Assembly: GCA_964228145.1 (NCBI GenBank)
Contig: CAXQZJ010000161.1
Span: 1-13,111 of the forward strand
Direction of reading: 5' to 3'
DNA: 13,111 nt
From: Pseudobowmanella sp964228145
GTDB taxonomy: Bacteria; Pseudomonadota; Gammaproteobacteria; Enterobacterales; Alteromonadaceae
The notes under the pieces were generated by a model. The model was not told the origin of the DNA. It ran no database searches and saw only the letters and a list, made by a program, of their open reading frames with translations. Shown here piece by piece: positions 1 to 6,949 of this stretch. The position numbers were made by a program, and so were the translations under genes. The first letter of the stretch is position 1. Every line of letters starts with the position of its first letter.

Positions 1-15
1 GTTATACAGTATACT
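1..15 (+). promoter_or_regulatory. recA promoter -10 and right half of an SOS (LexA) box, cut by window edge
   Basis: The first bases read GTTATACAGTATACT. ACAG at 6-9 within TATACAGTA is the right half-site of the enterobacterial LexA box (CTGT-N8-ACAG); the left CTGT would fall just outside the window. TATACT at 10-15 overlaps it and serves as a -10 hexamer. The E. coli recA promoter has the same layout (ATACAGTATAATTG there, ATACAGTATACTTG here). The -35 is not visible. Transcription would begin near position 22, giving a leader of about 55 bases. Assignment rests on the match plus the adjacent recA. Confidence 0.7.
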
Positions 16-65
16 TGGTGTTACATCTTGGCTGCGCAAGGTTGCAGCAAATTAGGCATTTAGCT

Positions 66-70
66 AGGAG
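66..70 (+). promoter_or_regulatory. Shine-Dalgarno site of recA
   Basis: AGGAG lies 5 bases before the ATG at 76 and fixes that codon as the recA start. The leader before it also holds a possible small stem (GCTGC at 31-35 with GCAGC at 44-48), of unknown relevance. Confidence 0.75.
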
Positions 71-75
71 CCCAA

Positions 76-1107
76 ATGGACGACAATAAATCAAGAGCGT
101 TATCAGCCGCTCTGGGTCAAATAGAAAAGCAGTTTGGTAAAGGTACCATAATGCGCCTCGGTGACAACCAGGCGATGGATATTGAGTCAATTTCTACCGG
201 CTCACTAAGTATTGATATTGCATTAGGTATAGGCGGGTTACCTTGCGGTCGAATTGTTGAAATATATGGTCCTGAGTCGTCCGGTAAAACCACACTGACT
301 TTACAGGTTATTGCTGAAGCGCAGAAAAAGGGCAAAACCTGCGCTTTCGTTGATGCCGAACATGCGTTAGACCCTGTATATGCTGAAAAGCTGGGAGTTA
401 ATGTCGAGGAGTTGCTGGTATCGCAGCCTGATACCGGTGAGCAAGCATTGGAAATTTGTGACATGTTAGTGCGTTCTGGCGCTGTAGATGTCGTGATTGT
501 TGACTCTGTTGCGGCATTGACACCAAAAGCTGAAATTGAAGGTGATATGGGTGATAGTCACGTAGGTTTGCAGGCTCGGCTGATGTCTCAGGCTTTGCGT
601 AAGCTAACGGGTAATATTAAACGCTCAAACACACTGTGCATTTTTATTAACCAGATTCGAATGAAAATCGGTGTAATGTTCGGCAACCCTGAAACCACTA
701 CTGGTGGTAACGCGCTTAAATTCTATTCGTCTGTTCGATTGGATATTCGCCGAATTGGTGCGGTAAAAGAGGGCGATGAAGTCGTCGGTAATGAAACCCG
801 GGTTAAAGTCGTTAAAAACAAGGTGGCACCGCCGTTCAAGCAAGCTGAATTCCAAATTATGTATGGTGCAGGGATCAGTAAACAAGCTGAACTGATTGAT
901 TTGGGTGTCCAGCAAAAGTTCGTGGATAAGGCCGGTGCTTGGTACAGTTATAACGGCGAGCGTATCGGTCAGGGTAAAGCGAATGCAGTTAAGTTTTTGA
1001 AGGAAAATACTGCAATGGCGGATGAAATTGAGACCAAATTGCGTGAAAAACTGTTGCTGCAAAAAACGGTCAAGGTAGAAGAAACCCCGGCACAAGACGG
1101 GCTATAA
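76..1107 (+). CDS. recA: RecA recombinase
   Basis: RecA forms ATP-dependent filaments on single-stranded DNA, catalyses homologous pairing and strand exchange, and as a co-protease triggers LexA self-cleavage in the SOS response. The 343-residue product follows E. coli RecA almost throughout: Walker A GPESSGKTT at 65-73, Walker B ending in D143-S144, the L1 loop region around EIEGDMGDSHVG (153-164), and the L2 region INQIRMKIGVMFGNPETTTG (191-210). AGGAG 5 bases upstream supports the ATG. The gene is preceded by an SOS-type promoter and closed by a hairpin terminator, so it is probably monocistronic. The C-terminal tail is shorter than in E. coli (352-353 residues) and carries few acidic residues (E335, E336, D341). 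No recX follows. Confidence 0.98.
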   Translation: MDDNKSRALSAALGQIEKQFGKGTIMRLGDNQAMDIESISTGSLSIDIALGIGGLPCGRIVEIYGPESSGKTTLTLQVIAEAQKKGKTCAFVDAEHALDPVYAEKLGVNVEELLVSQPDTGEQALEICDMLVRSGAVDVVIVDSVAALTPKAEIEGDMGDSHVGLQARLMSQALRKLTGNIKRSNTLCIFINQIRMKIGVMFGNPETTTGGNALKFYSSVRLDIRRIGAVKEGDEVVGNETRVKVVKNKVAPPFKQAEFQIMYGAGISKQAELIDLGVQQKFVDKAGAWYSYNGERIGQGKANAVKFLKENTAMADEIETKLREKLLLQKTVKVEETPAQDGL

Positions 1108-1113
1108 AAAAAT

Positions 1114-1147
1114 ACAAAAGGCCGCGCATTGAAGCGCGGCTTTTTTA
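1114..1147. terminator. Bidirectional terminator between recA and the convergent amidohydrolase gene
   Basis: GCCGCGC (1121-1127) pairs perfectly with GCGCGGC (1134-1140) around the 6-base loop ATTGAA. TTTTTT follows on the + strand (1141-1146), and an A-rich run precedes the stem (1105-1119), which becomes a U-rich tail when read on the - strand. The recA stop is at 1105-1107 and the opposing gene stops at 1160-1162, so one hairpin can end both transcripts. Confidence 0.9.
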
Positions 1148-1159
1148 TTGGTAAGGATA

Positions 1160-2794
1160 TTAATCTACCTGGTAGCGTCGTTGTCCGGCAACCCAGGTTT
1201 CAAGTACTTTGGTTTGCCAGATTTTATTCACTTCAATGTTAAAAATGTCCTGATCAACGATAATAAAATCGGCGTATTTTCCCGCTTCCAGATTGCCGAT
1301 AATTTTTTCTTGATGTGCCGCATAGGCAGCGCTAAGCGTAAAAGCATCGAAGGCTTGAATACGCGACAACTTTTCTTCAGGTAACCAGCCATCCTCAGGC
1401 GAGTTCTGATGGTTTTGACGCGTTATCGCGGCATGCAGTCCATGGAAAGGGTTTGCTAATTCAACAGGGAAGTCAGACCCCGCGGCCACGACAGTGCCCT
1501 GATTCAAGAAGGTTTGCCACGCATATGCACCCTTCAAGCGTGCCTTGCCTAGGCGATCTTCAGCCATATTCATGTCGCTGGTGGCATGCACTGGTTGCAT
1601 AGACGCAATAAGATCCAATTGCTTAAACAAGGGGATATCTTCTGGGCTGACAATTTGTGCATGCTCAATACGATGGCGCAAATGTTTACCGCCCACTAGG
1701 TTGTATGCATTGGCATAGTTATCAAGCATAACCTTGTTTGCTCGATCTCCGATGGCATGAAAGTTGAGTTGAAAGCCTGCCGTTAATACTTGCTTAAACA
1801 AGGTCGGTAAAACATCTTCAGACGTCACTAAGATGCCAAAATTTCCCGGGTCATCGCTGTATTCTTGTTTTAATGCAGCACCGCGGCTGCCTAAAGCACC
1901 ATCACCAAATCCTTTAACACTGCGAATGGATAAACGGTCATCAGCCAGACTGATATAGCCATTATCCAACATTGTCTGCAGCTGCGGATCAAACGATGAC
2001 ACCATTGCGTAAATACGTATTGGCAGGGAGTCTGCGACCTTTTTGTAGAATTGGTAATTCGCATAATCAATGCCGGCGTCATGGGTGCTGGTAAGCCCCA
2101 CAGACAGCAAACGTTGAGTTGCCGCATTCAACTGTTGTTGACGAAGGCTATCGTCGAGTTCTGGCATAACGTTAAAGACCAAATCCATGGCAGTGTCGAT
2201 TAACACGCCGGTAGGCTCACCTTTCGCATCCCGGATTATTTCTCCGCCACTTGGGTCAATGCTGTTGCGATCAATACCGGCTAGCTGTAATGCTTTTGAA
2301 TTGACCCACAATGCATGACCGTCGACACGCTCAAACACCACAGGACGATCAACACTCACTGCGTCCAGACTTTGCTTAGTGGGGAACGATTTTCCCGGCC
2401 AGAGCACTTGGTTCCAACCGCGACCAGTAATCCAATCGGCGTTTGGATTATTATTCAGCAATTGGGTGACTTTATCAGCGCTTTGTTGTTCACTTGTTAA
2501 ACCCCGCAAGTCAATTTTTAATAGCGCTTCACCTAATCCCAGTACATGCCCATGAGCATCAATCAAGCCCGGTAATAATGTTTTGCCACTTATATCTATG
2601 CGCTTGGCGTTGGGATATGTCTCAAGTAGCGATTGATCGCCTGTCGCTAGCACTTTGTTATTTTCGAACACAAGCACGCTAAAGGATTCAAGTTGCCCCT
2701 GTCTGAGGTGATAACCGTTGGCGTTGTATATAGCGGTTGGCGCAGCGCTTACGCTGAAGGTGAATAGTGCTGTTAACAGGAGTAAAACTCGCAT
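1160..2794 (-). CDS. Exported YtcJ-type amidohydrolase (amidohydrolase 3 family)
   Basis: A metal-dependent hydrolase of the urease/dihydroorotase superfamily, in the branch that includes Bacillus YtcJ and N-substituted formamide deformylase. The substrate cannot be named from sequence. The 544-residue product opens with a hydrophobic signal peptide (about residues 1-18, cleavage probably after SVSA), so it should act in the periplasm. Metal-site motifs follow in order: DAHGH (79-83), KGFGDGALGSRGA (294-306), NFHAIGDRAN (344-353, with H346), RHRIEHAQ (373-380, with H378) and GSDFP (439-443, with D441). The C-terminal segment NLEAGKYADFIIVD is the usual small beta-domain. AAGGA lies 5 bases before the ATG on the - strand. 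The gene is convergent with recA and divergent from yoaA, so it is transcribed alone. Confidence 0.9.
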   Translation of the reverse strand: MRVLLLLTALFTFSVSAAPTAIYNANGYHLRQGQLESFSVLVFENNKVLATGDQSLLETYPNAKRIDISGKTLLPGLIDAHGHVLGLGEALLKIDLRGLTSEQQSADKVTQLLNNNPNADWITGRGWNQVLWPGKSFPTKQSLDAVSVDRPVVFERVDGHALWVNSKALQLAGIDRNSIDPSGGEIIRDAKGEPTGVLIDTAMDLVFNVMPELDDSLRQQQLNAATQRLLSVGLTSTHDAGIDYANYQFYKKVADSLPIRIYAMVSSFDPQLQTMLDNGYISLADDRLSIRSVKGFGDGALGSRGAALKQEYSDDPGNFGILVTSEDVLPTLFKQVLTAGFQLNFHAIGDRANKVMLDNYANAYNLVGGKHLRHRIEHAQIVSPEDIPLFKQLDLIASMQPVHATSDMNMAEDRLGKARLKGAYAWQTFLNQGTVVAAGSDFPVELANPFHGLHAAITRQNHQNSPEDGWLPEEKLSRIQAFDAFTLSAAYAAHQEKIIGNLEAGKYADFIIVDQDIFNIEVNKIWQTKVLETWVAGQRRYQVD

Positions 2795-3010
2795 AATTGT
2801 CCTTGTTGGTTTTTTTTCTACTTTACTGTAGTCAGCGCAAACAGCAAGGTTACTGAGTCAGCACACTCAACAGACTAGGTAACGAGGGTTTTACATCCGC
2901 AAGAGGGTGAATGTGATTAGGCGTGTTACGCGGTACTGATGACCTTTTTCAGCGAATCAAGTAAACTTGCGGCCCTCTCGCACTACATAGGTTCAAGGAA
3001 AATCACGGCG
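2795..3010. other. Divergent intergenic region between the amidohydrolase gene and yoaA
   Basis: This 216-base gap must hold both divergent promoters. On the + strand, TTTACA (2890-2895) and TGTGAT (2912-2917), 16 bases apart, are a weak sigma70 candidate for yoaA. On the - strand I see no convincing -35/-10 pair, only a run of eight A residues just ahead of the AAGGA site. A small inverted repeat TGAGT-N6-ACTCA lies at 2854-2869. No LexA box of correct spacing is present. Confidence 0.4.
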
Positions 3011-4933
3011 ATGACCAATGTGAACAAAATGTTCGGCCGTGATGGCCTGCTACAGCAAGCAATACCGGGGTTTACTGCTCGTGAGGCACAAACCCAAATG
3101 GCTACAGCAGTGCAAAAATCGATCAAAGATAAACAAACGCTTGTTGTAGAGGCGGGCACAGGTACGGGTAAAACCTATGCCTATCTGGCCCCCGCATTTG
3201 CTGCTGAAAACAATAAAGTTATCATTTCAACGGGTACAAAAAATCTGCAAGAGCAGTTATATCATCGTGATCTGCCCGTGGTCAGAAAGGCCTTATCAAG
3301 TGGCAAACGCGTAGCACTGTTGAAAGGTCGCAGCAATTATCTGTGTGAATACAGATTGCAAAAGCATGCCAGCGGCACGCACTTATTAGATAAGCGTCAG
3401 CTGAATGATTTGAGTTTAGTGCGGCAGTGGGCGGCCACGACCCGAAGTGGTGATATCGGTGAAATTAAAACATTGGCCGAAGATTCACCGGTTTTACCGC
3501 TGGTGACATCCACAGTCGACAATTGTATGGGTAGGGAATGTCCTCAATATGATGACTGTTACCTGTTGCATGCCCGAAGTCAGGCCTTGGAAGCGGATGT
3601 TGTGGTGGTCAATCACCACTTATTTTTCGCGGATCTGGCATTAAAAGATACCGGGTTTGGTGAATTAATTCCGGACGCGGACGTGATCATTTTTGATGAG
3701 GCGCATCAAATCGCTGATATTGCCAGCGACTATTTCGGTCAGGCCGTCTCCACCCGGCAATTGCAGGAAATGTGTAAAAACGCAGACGCGGTGGCCAGAA
3801 CGACAGTCAAAGATGCTGCCCAAATCAGTGCAATGGCAGACAAGTTAAGTTCATTGAGTGCTGATTTACGTTTGGCTTTACCGTCTGACCCTGAAAAGGG
3901 CCGAAGCGACGCTTTGCTGGCTAAACCAGACTTTGAACTGCATCTGACGAGGGTCAATGATGCCCTGAAGGGCTTTCAGCAAGTATTAAAGGTCCACTTG
4001 GGGCGGGACAAAGAACTCGACAGTATTTATGAAAAATTGACCCAGCTTAAACAAACATTTGCAGACGTTCTGCCACCGGGAGATAAAGAGGTCAGTTATT
4101 GGTACGAAACCACGCAACGCCACTTGGTACTTCACCAAACGCCGTTAAACATTGCCGATAAATTTGCAGCCATCGTCGAGGAAAAGAAGCGTAGCTGGAT
4201 TTTTACTTCAGCCACGTTAACCGTCGGTGAAGGATTTGAACACTTCACCCGTCCGATGGGGCTAACGAACGCTAAAACTCTGCAATTAGACAGCCCCTTT
4301 GATTATCAGCGTCAGGCGTTATTATGCGTGCCGCGCTATTTGCCTGAACCAGCATCACGAAGCATGGCAGAACCTCTCCTGGAGATAGCGGTAAAATTGA
4401 TTAATGCTTCCAAGGGACGCTGCTTTTTGCTGTTTACCAGTTACGCAATGTTAAACAAAATTGCTGAAATGTTAGCGCAAAGGTTGGATAACCCGCTGTT
4501 GATACAGGGTACAAGCAGTAAAAGGGCTTTGCTGGATAGTTATCTGGAACAGCCCAATTCGGTGCTACTGGGTACCAGTGCATTTTGGGAAGGTGTGGAC
4601 GTCCGGGGTGAGGATTTGATTTGTGTATTGATTGATAAGCTTCCATTTGCCGCACCTGATGACCCTTTGCTACAAGCCAAGGCGGAGTTAATTAACCAGC
4701 GTGGCGGAAAAGCTTTTTTTGAATTACAAATACCGGAAGCCGTTATTGCACTTAAGCAAGGTGCCGGACGTTTGATCCGGGATGGCCAGGATAAAGGCGT
4801 ACTGGTTATTTGTGACAACCGGCTTGTCACCAAAGAATATGGCAAAACCTTTATTGCCAGCTTACCGCCGATGCGTCGAACCCGCTCAATTGATGAAGCG
4901 GTTGTGTTTTTAAAACAAATCCAAAAGGATTAA
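3011..4933 (+). CDS. yoaA: YoaA, XPD/DinG-family ATP-dependent DNA helicase with iron-sulfur cluster
   Basis: A superfamily 2, 5'-to-3' type helicase. In E. coli YoaA pairs with the clamp-loader subunit HolC (chi) and helps cells tolerate damaged or chain-terminated replication forks. The 640-residue product has Walker A EAGTGTGKT (47-55), four likely [4Fe-4S] cysteines C112, C172, C177 and C183, DEAH (229-232), TSATL (399-403), the motif V region GTSAFWEGVDVRG (521-533) and motif VI QGAGRLIR (583-590). The E. coli protein starts a few residues before a matching LAKAIPGF segment, so ATG 3011 (AAGGA at 2995-2999, spacing 11) is preferred over in-frame ATG 2939, which adds 24 unmatched residues and has no ribosome site. 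ATG 3029 is also possible. tsaB follows after 4 bases. Confidence 0.93.
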   Translation: MTNVNKMFGRDGLLQQAIPGFTAREAQTQMATAVQKSIKDKQTLVVEAGTGTGKTYAYLAPAFAAENNKVIISTGTKNLQEQLYHRDLPVVRKALSSGKRVALLKGRSNYLCEYRLQKHASGTHLLDKRQLNDLSLVRQWAATTRSGDIGEIKTLAEDSPVLPLVTSTVDNCMGRECPQYDDCYLLHARSQALEADVVVVNHHLFFADLALKDTGFGELIPDADVIIFDEAHQIADIASDYFGQAVSTRQLQEMCKNADAVARTTVKDAAQISAMADKLSSLSADLRLALPSDPEKGRSDALLAKPDFELHLTRVNDALKGFQQVLKVHLGRDKELDSIYEKLTQLKQTFADVLPPGDKEVSYWYETTQRHLVLHQTPLNIADKFAAIVEEKKRSWIFTSATLTVGEGFEHFTRPMGLTNAKTLQLDSPFDYQRQALLCVPRYLPEPASRSMAEPLLEIAVKLINASKGRCFLLFTSYAMLNKIAEMLAQRLDNPLLIQGTSSKRALLDSYLEQPNSVLLGTSAFWEGVDVRGEDLICVLIDKLPFAAPDDPLLQAKAELINQRGGKAFFELQIPEAVIALKQGAGRLIRDGQDKGVLVICDNRLVTKEYGKTFIASLPPMRRTRSIDEAVVFLKQIQKD

Positions 4934-4937
4934 ATCA

Positions 4938-5609
4938 ATGAAGTTTTTAGCCATCGATACGTCGACTGAGGCCTGTTCAGTGGCTTTGTCGTGTGAAGGC
5001 ATCGTTAGCGGTCTTTTCGAAATTTGTCCTCAACAACATAGTCAGCGCTTGTTGCCAATGGTGCAAGAAGTGCTGCAACAGGCCGAGATTCGCCTAGCCG
5101 AGTTAGATTTTCTGGCATTTGGTCGAGGTCCTGGGAGCTTTACCGGTGTACGTATTGCCACCGGGATGATTCAGGGACTGAGTTTGGGGACTCAACTTCC
5201 TGTGGTCGGTGTTTCTACCCTTGCTGCGATGGCCCAACAAGCGATAGAAAAGCATGATGCTCAGGCCGTCAACGCCATGCATGATGCGAGAATGCAGGAA
5301 GTGTATTTTGGCCACTTCGTCAATCGAGATGGCTTGGCTGTGTTGGACAACCATGAACAAGTACTCGCCCCTGAGCTGGCTCGTCAGCAATTGGTTATGC
5401 CAGCTGTTAATGTAGGAACTGGCTGGCAGAACTACGCCGCTTTGACTGATGTTGTAAACGAAAAGTCAGTACTGTATCCCAACGCACTGTATATGCTGTC
5501 TCTGGCCAAGGCTGAATTTGAGGCAGGGCACTTTACGAGCGCTGAACAAGTTCAACCGGTTTACCTACGTGATAAAGTCACCTGGAAAAAGTTGCCAGGC
5601 CGCGAGTAA
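4938..5609 (+). CDS. tsaB: TsaB, tRNA N6-threonylcarbamoyladenosine (t6A37) biosynthesis protein
   Basis: TsaB is the dimerisation partner of TsaD and, with TsaC and TsaE, makes t6A at position 37 of tRNAs that read ANN codons. It is cytoplasmic and usually essential. The 223-residue product (E. coli 231) has the ASKHA-fold start MKFLAIDTSTEACSVAL, the family signature GRGPGSFTGVRIATG (62-76), DARMQEVYF (116-124), VGTGWQ (159-164) and the typical C-terminus VYLRDKVTWKKLPGRE. It lacks the kinase-type metal site, as expected for TsaB. The ATG lies 4 bases after the yoaA stop, and its AGGA (4926-4929) sits inside the yoaA 3' end, implying translational coupling. This yoaA-tsaB pairing is the same as in E. 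coli. Confidence 0.96.
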   Translation: MKFLAIDTSTEACSVALSCEGIVSGLFEICPQQHSQRLLPMVQEVLQQAEIRLAELDFLAFGRGPGSFTGVRIATGMIQGLSLGTQLPVVGVSTLAAMAQQAIEKHDAQAVNAMHDARMQEVYFGHFVNRDGLAVLDNHEQVLAPELARQQLVMPAVNVGTGWQNYAALTDVVNEKSVLYPNALYMLSLAKAEFEAGHFTSAEQVQPVYLRDKVTWKKLPGRE

Positions 5610-5688
5610 ATTTATATTCTGGAACACTATTTGCACAAAATTCTGCATTTTGCTGTTGAATCCCTGCTAATGATGAGTTGTTATCACA

Positions 5689-6006
5689 GTGGACATTGAA
5701 TCGTCGGTTGTCGCCGCCCAAAATGGTATTGTTACCAATCCTGCTCAGCGGGATGGCCCTCGCGCGTCTGAACAACAGCAAAATCAACAGCAACAAGCCA
5801 ATACTCAACTCCCACCCACACAAGTTGTTATTCGCCAGGGAAATAGTGAGGCGTTCAAACAAGCTGATGACTACCGCAATAGTCAGACTTTCTACGACAA
5901 ACCCGAAGGTAAGGCAAGACAAGCGCTAGCCGCCTATCAGAGCTTGCAACTCAGTGGACAGCGAGAAGAACTCAAGCAATCTATGGGTGTCGACACTTAC
6001 GTATAA
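5689..6006 (+). CDS. Small Gln-rich protein of unknown function, GTG start
   Basis: I do not recognise this 105-residue protein as a named family. The first half is low-complexity and likely disordered, with eight Gln or Asn residues in a row at 29-36 (seven are Gln). The second half looks folded and more conserved in style: SEAFKQADDYRNSQTFYDKP (53-72), then ARQALAAYQSL, a charged QREELKQ stretch and the ending MGVDTYV. There is no signal peptide or membrane segment. GTG 5689 is the only plausible start, because an in-frame TGA lies at 5674-5676. No clear Shine-Dalgarno is visible (GAG at 5675-5677 is weak). It lies 79 bases after tsaB and 71 before the lipoprotein gene, in the same direction. 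A coding role is likely because the frame is long, stop-free and well composed, but not proven. Confidence 0.6.
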   Translation: MDIESSVVAAQNGIVTNPAQRDGPRASEQQQNQQQQANTQLPPTQVVIRQGNSEAFKQADDYRNSQTFYDKPEGKARQALAAYQSLQLSGQREELKQSMGVDTYV

Positions 6007-6010
6007 GTTC

Positions 6011-6039
6011 AGCTAAGGTTCATGCTACGAACGCTAGCT
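6011..6039 (+). repeat. Imperfect inverted repeat ahead of the lipoprotein gene
   Basis: AGCTAAGGTTC (6011-6021) and GAACGCTAGCT (6029-6039) can form an 11-position stem with two central mismatches and a 7-base loop. No T-run follows, so it is not a standard intrinsic terminator. It could be an operator or a leader structure for the gene at 6078. Function is not known. Confidence 0.4.
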
Positions 6040-6077
6040 TATATTCAGAACTGCGCCTGAAGTGAGGATAAGATCCG

Positions 6078-6797
6078 ATGTTATTTTCAGTAAAAAAATT
6101 TCTACTAGCCGTGGCCCTGCTGTCGCTGGCTGGCTGTGCCAATATTCCTGATAACTTAAAGGCAGCCAATGAAGACGCGCTGGTGCCCTATCAGGCAGTG
6201 GTGCTGAATCCGGGTAAATACGACCAAAAACCTGCACGCTGGGGTGGAGTCATAGCAGAAGTCACCAATCAGCAGGACACCACAACCATTGAAGTCGTGC
6301 ATCGGGAGTTGAGTCGTAACGGTCGGCCGATGGCCGCCGATTTCAGCGCAGGTCGCTTTAGAGTGAAGGTGGCAGGCTTCCTCGATCCAGTGGTTTTTGA
6401 ACAAGGTAGAAGCATTACTTTTATAGGACATGTCGCCGGTAGTGAGTCAGGGCTGGTGGGTGAGCGTCAATATACATTTCCGTTGCTGGTCGCGGACAAT
6501 TATAAAATGTGGCAAGAAATCCAACAGGTGGACGTAACCGGCATTAACTTTGGTATCGGCTTCTGGCCACACAGTTACCACAGTTATTGGCATGGCTGGG
6601 GTCGGCATCATTTTGGTGTATATCCGGGATATCAGCGGGTAATTATTCGCGACCGTACTAAGCGCGGTGTCTCTGGCTCGAATTCAGCGCCATCTTCCCC
6701 TCAAATTCACCCTCAGAAGCAGCAGGTGCAAAGCCCCACACCACCCCCAGCTGTAAATGTTAAACGAGAGCGAGCGGCAATAGACAAAGAGCAGTAG
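6078..6797 (+). CDS. Slp/YeaY-family outer-membrane lipoprotein
   Basis: The 239-residue product has a lipoprotein signal (FLLAVALLSLAGC) with the acylated Cys at 20. Ala at +2 predicts sorting to the outer membrane by Lol. Residues 21-150 carry Slp-family features: a short stretch after the Cys, VPYQAVVLNPGKY, then RWGGVIAEV (54-62), and a later FIGHVAGSESG-type strand. E. coli Slp and YeaY are about 190 residues. Here an extra C-terminal part holds an aromatic/His patch at 163-185 (H165, H168, H172, H177, H178 among Trp and Tyr) and then a Pro/Gln/Ser-rich tail. In E. coli yeaY sits between tsaB and fadD, which matches this position. GAGGA at 6064-6068 is 9 bases before the ATG. The molecular role of the family is poorly defined; Slp is linked to starvation and acid stress. 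Confidence 0.9.
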   Translation: MLFSVKKFLLAVALLSLAGCANIPDNLKAANEDALVPYQAVVLNPGKYDQKPARWGGVIAEVTNQQDTTTIEVVHRELSRNGRPMAADFSAGRFRVKVAGFLDPVVFEQGRSITFIGHVAGSESGLVGERQYTFPLLVADNYKMWQEIQQVDVTGINFGIGFWPHSYHSYWHGWGRHHFGVYPGYQRVIIRDRTKRGVSGSNSAPSSPQIHPQKQQVQSPTPPPAVNVKRERAAIDKEQ

Positions 6798-6814
6798 GCA
6801 GAAATATGCCAAGC

Positions 6815-6841
6815 AGGCGGCAATATATTGCCGCCTTTTTT
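6815..6841 (+). terminator. Intrinsic terminator after the Slp-like lipoprotein gene
   Basis: GGCGGCAATATATTGCCGCC (6816-6835) is a perfect 20-base palindrome, extended by an A-T pair and followed by TTTTTT at 6836-6841. It lies 18 bases after the lipoprotein stop and closes the yoaA-tsaB-slp side of the block. Confidence 0.92.
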
Positions 6842-6847
6842 GGTTGT

Positions 6848-6877
6848 TTGCTGAGCAGTCAGTCTCGATCTTATGAT
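6848..6877 (+). promoter_or_regulatory. Candidate sigma70 promoter for the alpha/beta hydrolase gene
   Basis: TTGCTG (6848-6853) and TATGAT (6872-6877) are separated by 18 bases, just after the preceding terminator and about 70 bases before the hydrolase ATG. The -10 is good (5 of 6) and the -35 weak, so this is tentative. The position makes sense because a new promoter is needed after the hairpin. Confidence 0.4.
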
Positions 6878-6949
6878 GCTATGGCTTACATTTGTGCGCT
6901 GATGTGAGAAGATTACGCGGTTTTGGATGCTCGACTGACCAGAGGTCTC

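Noticed and set aside
625..1095. 156-residue ORF on the - strand inside recA
   Set aside because: It lies antisense to a clearly conserved gene, has no ribosome site and no recognisable protein features.
2826..2844. CTGT...ACAG resembling a LexA box upstream of yoaA
   Set aside because: The half-sites are 11 bases apart instead of 8, and the inner bases are not the A/T-alternating type.
4540..4845. 101-residue ORF on the - strand inside yoaA
   Set aside because: It overlaps conserved helicase motifs V and VI in the other strand and looks like a codon-composition shadow.
5678..5929. 83-residue + strand ORF starting with ATG, overlapping the GTG-started 105-residue ORF
   Set aside because: The competing frame is shorter, basic and without domain-like pattern, and has no better ribosome site. 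The GTG frame has more protein-like composition.
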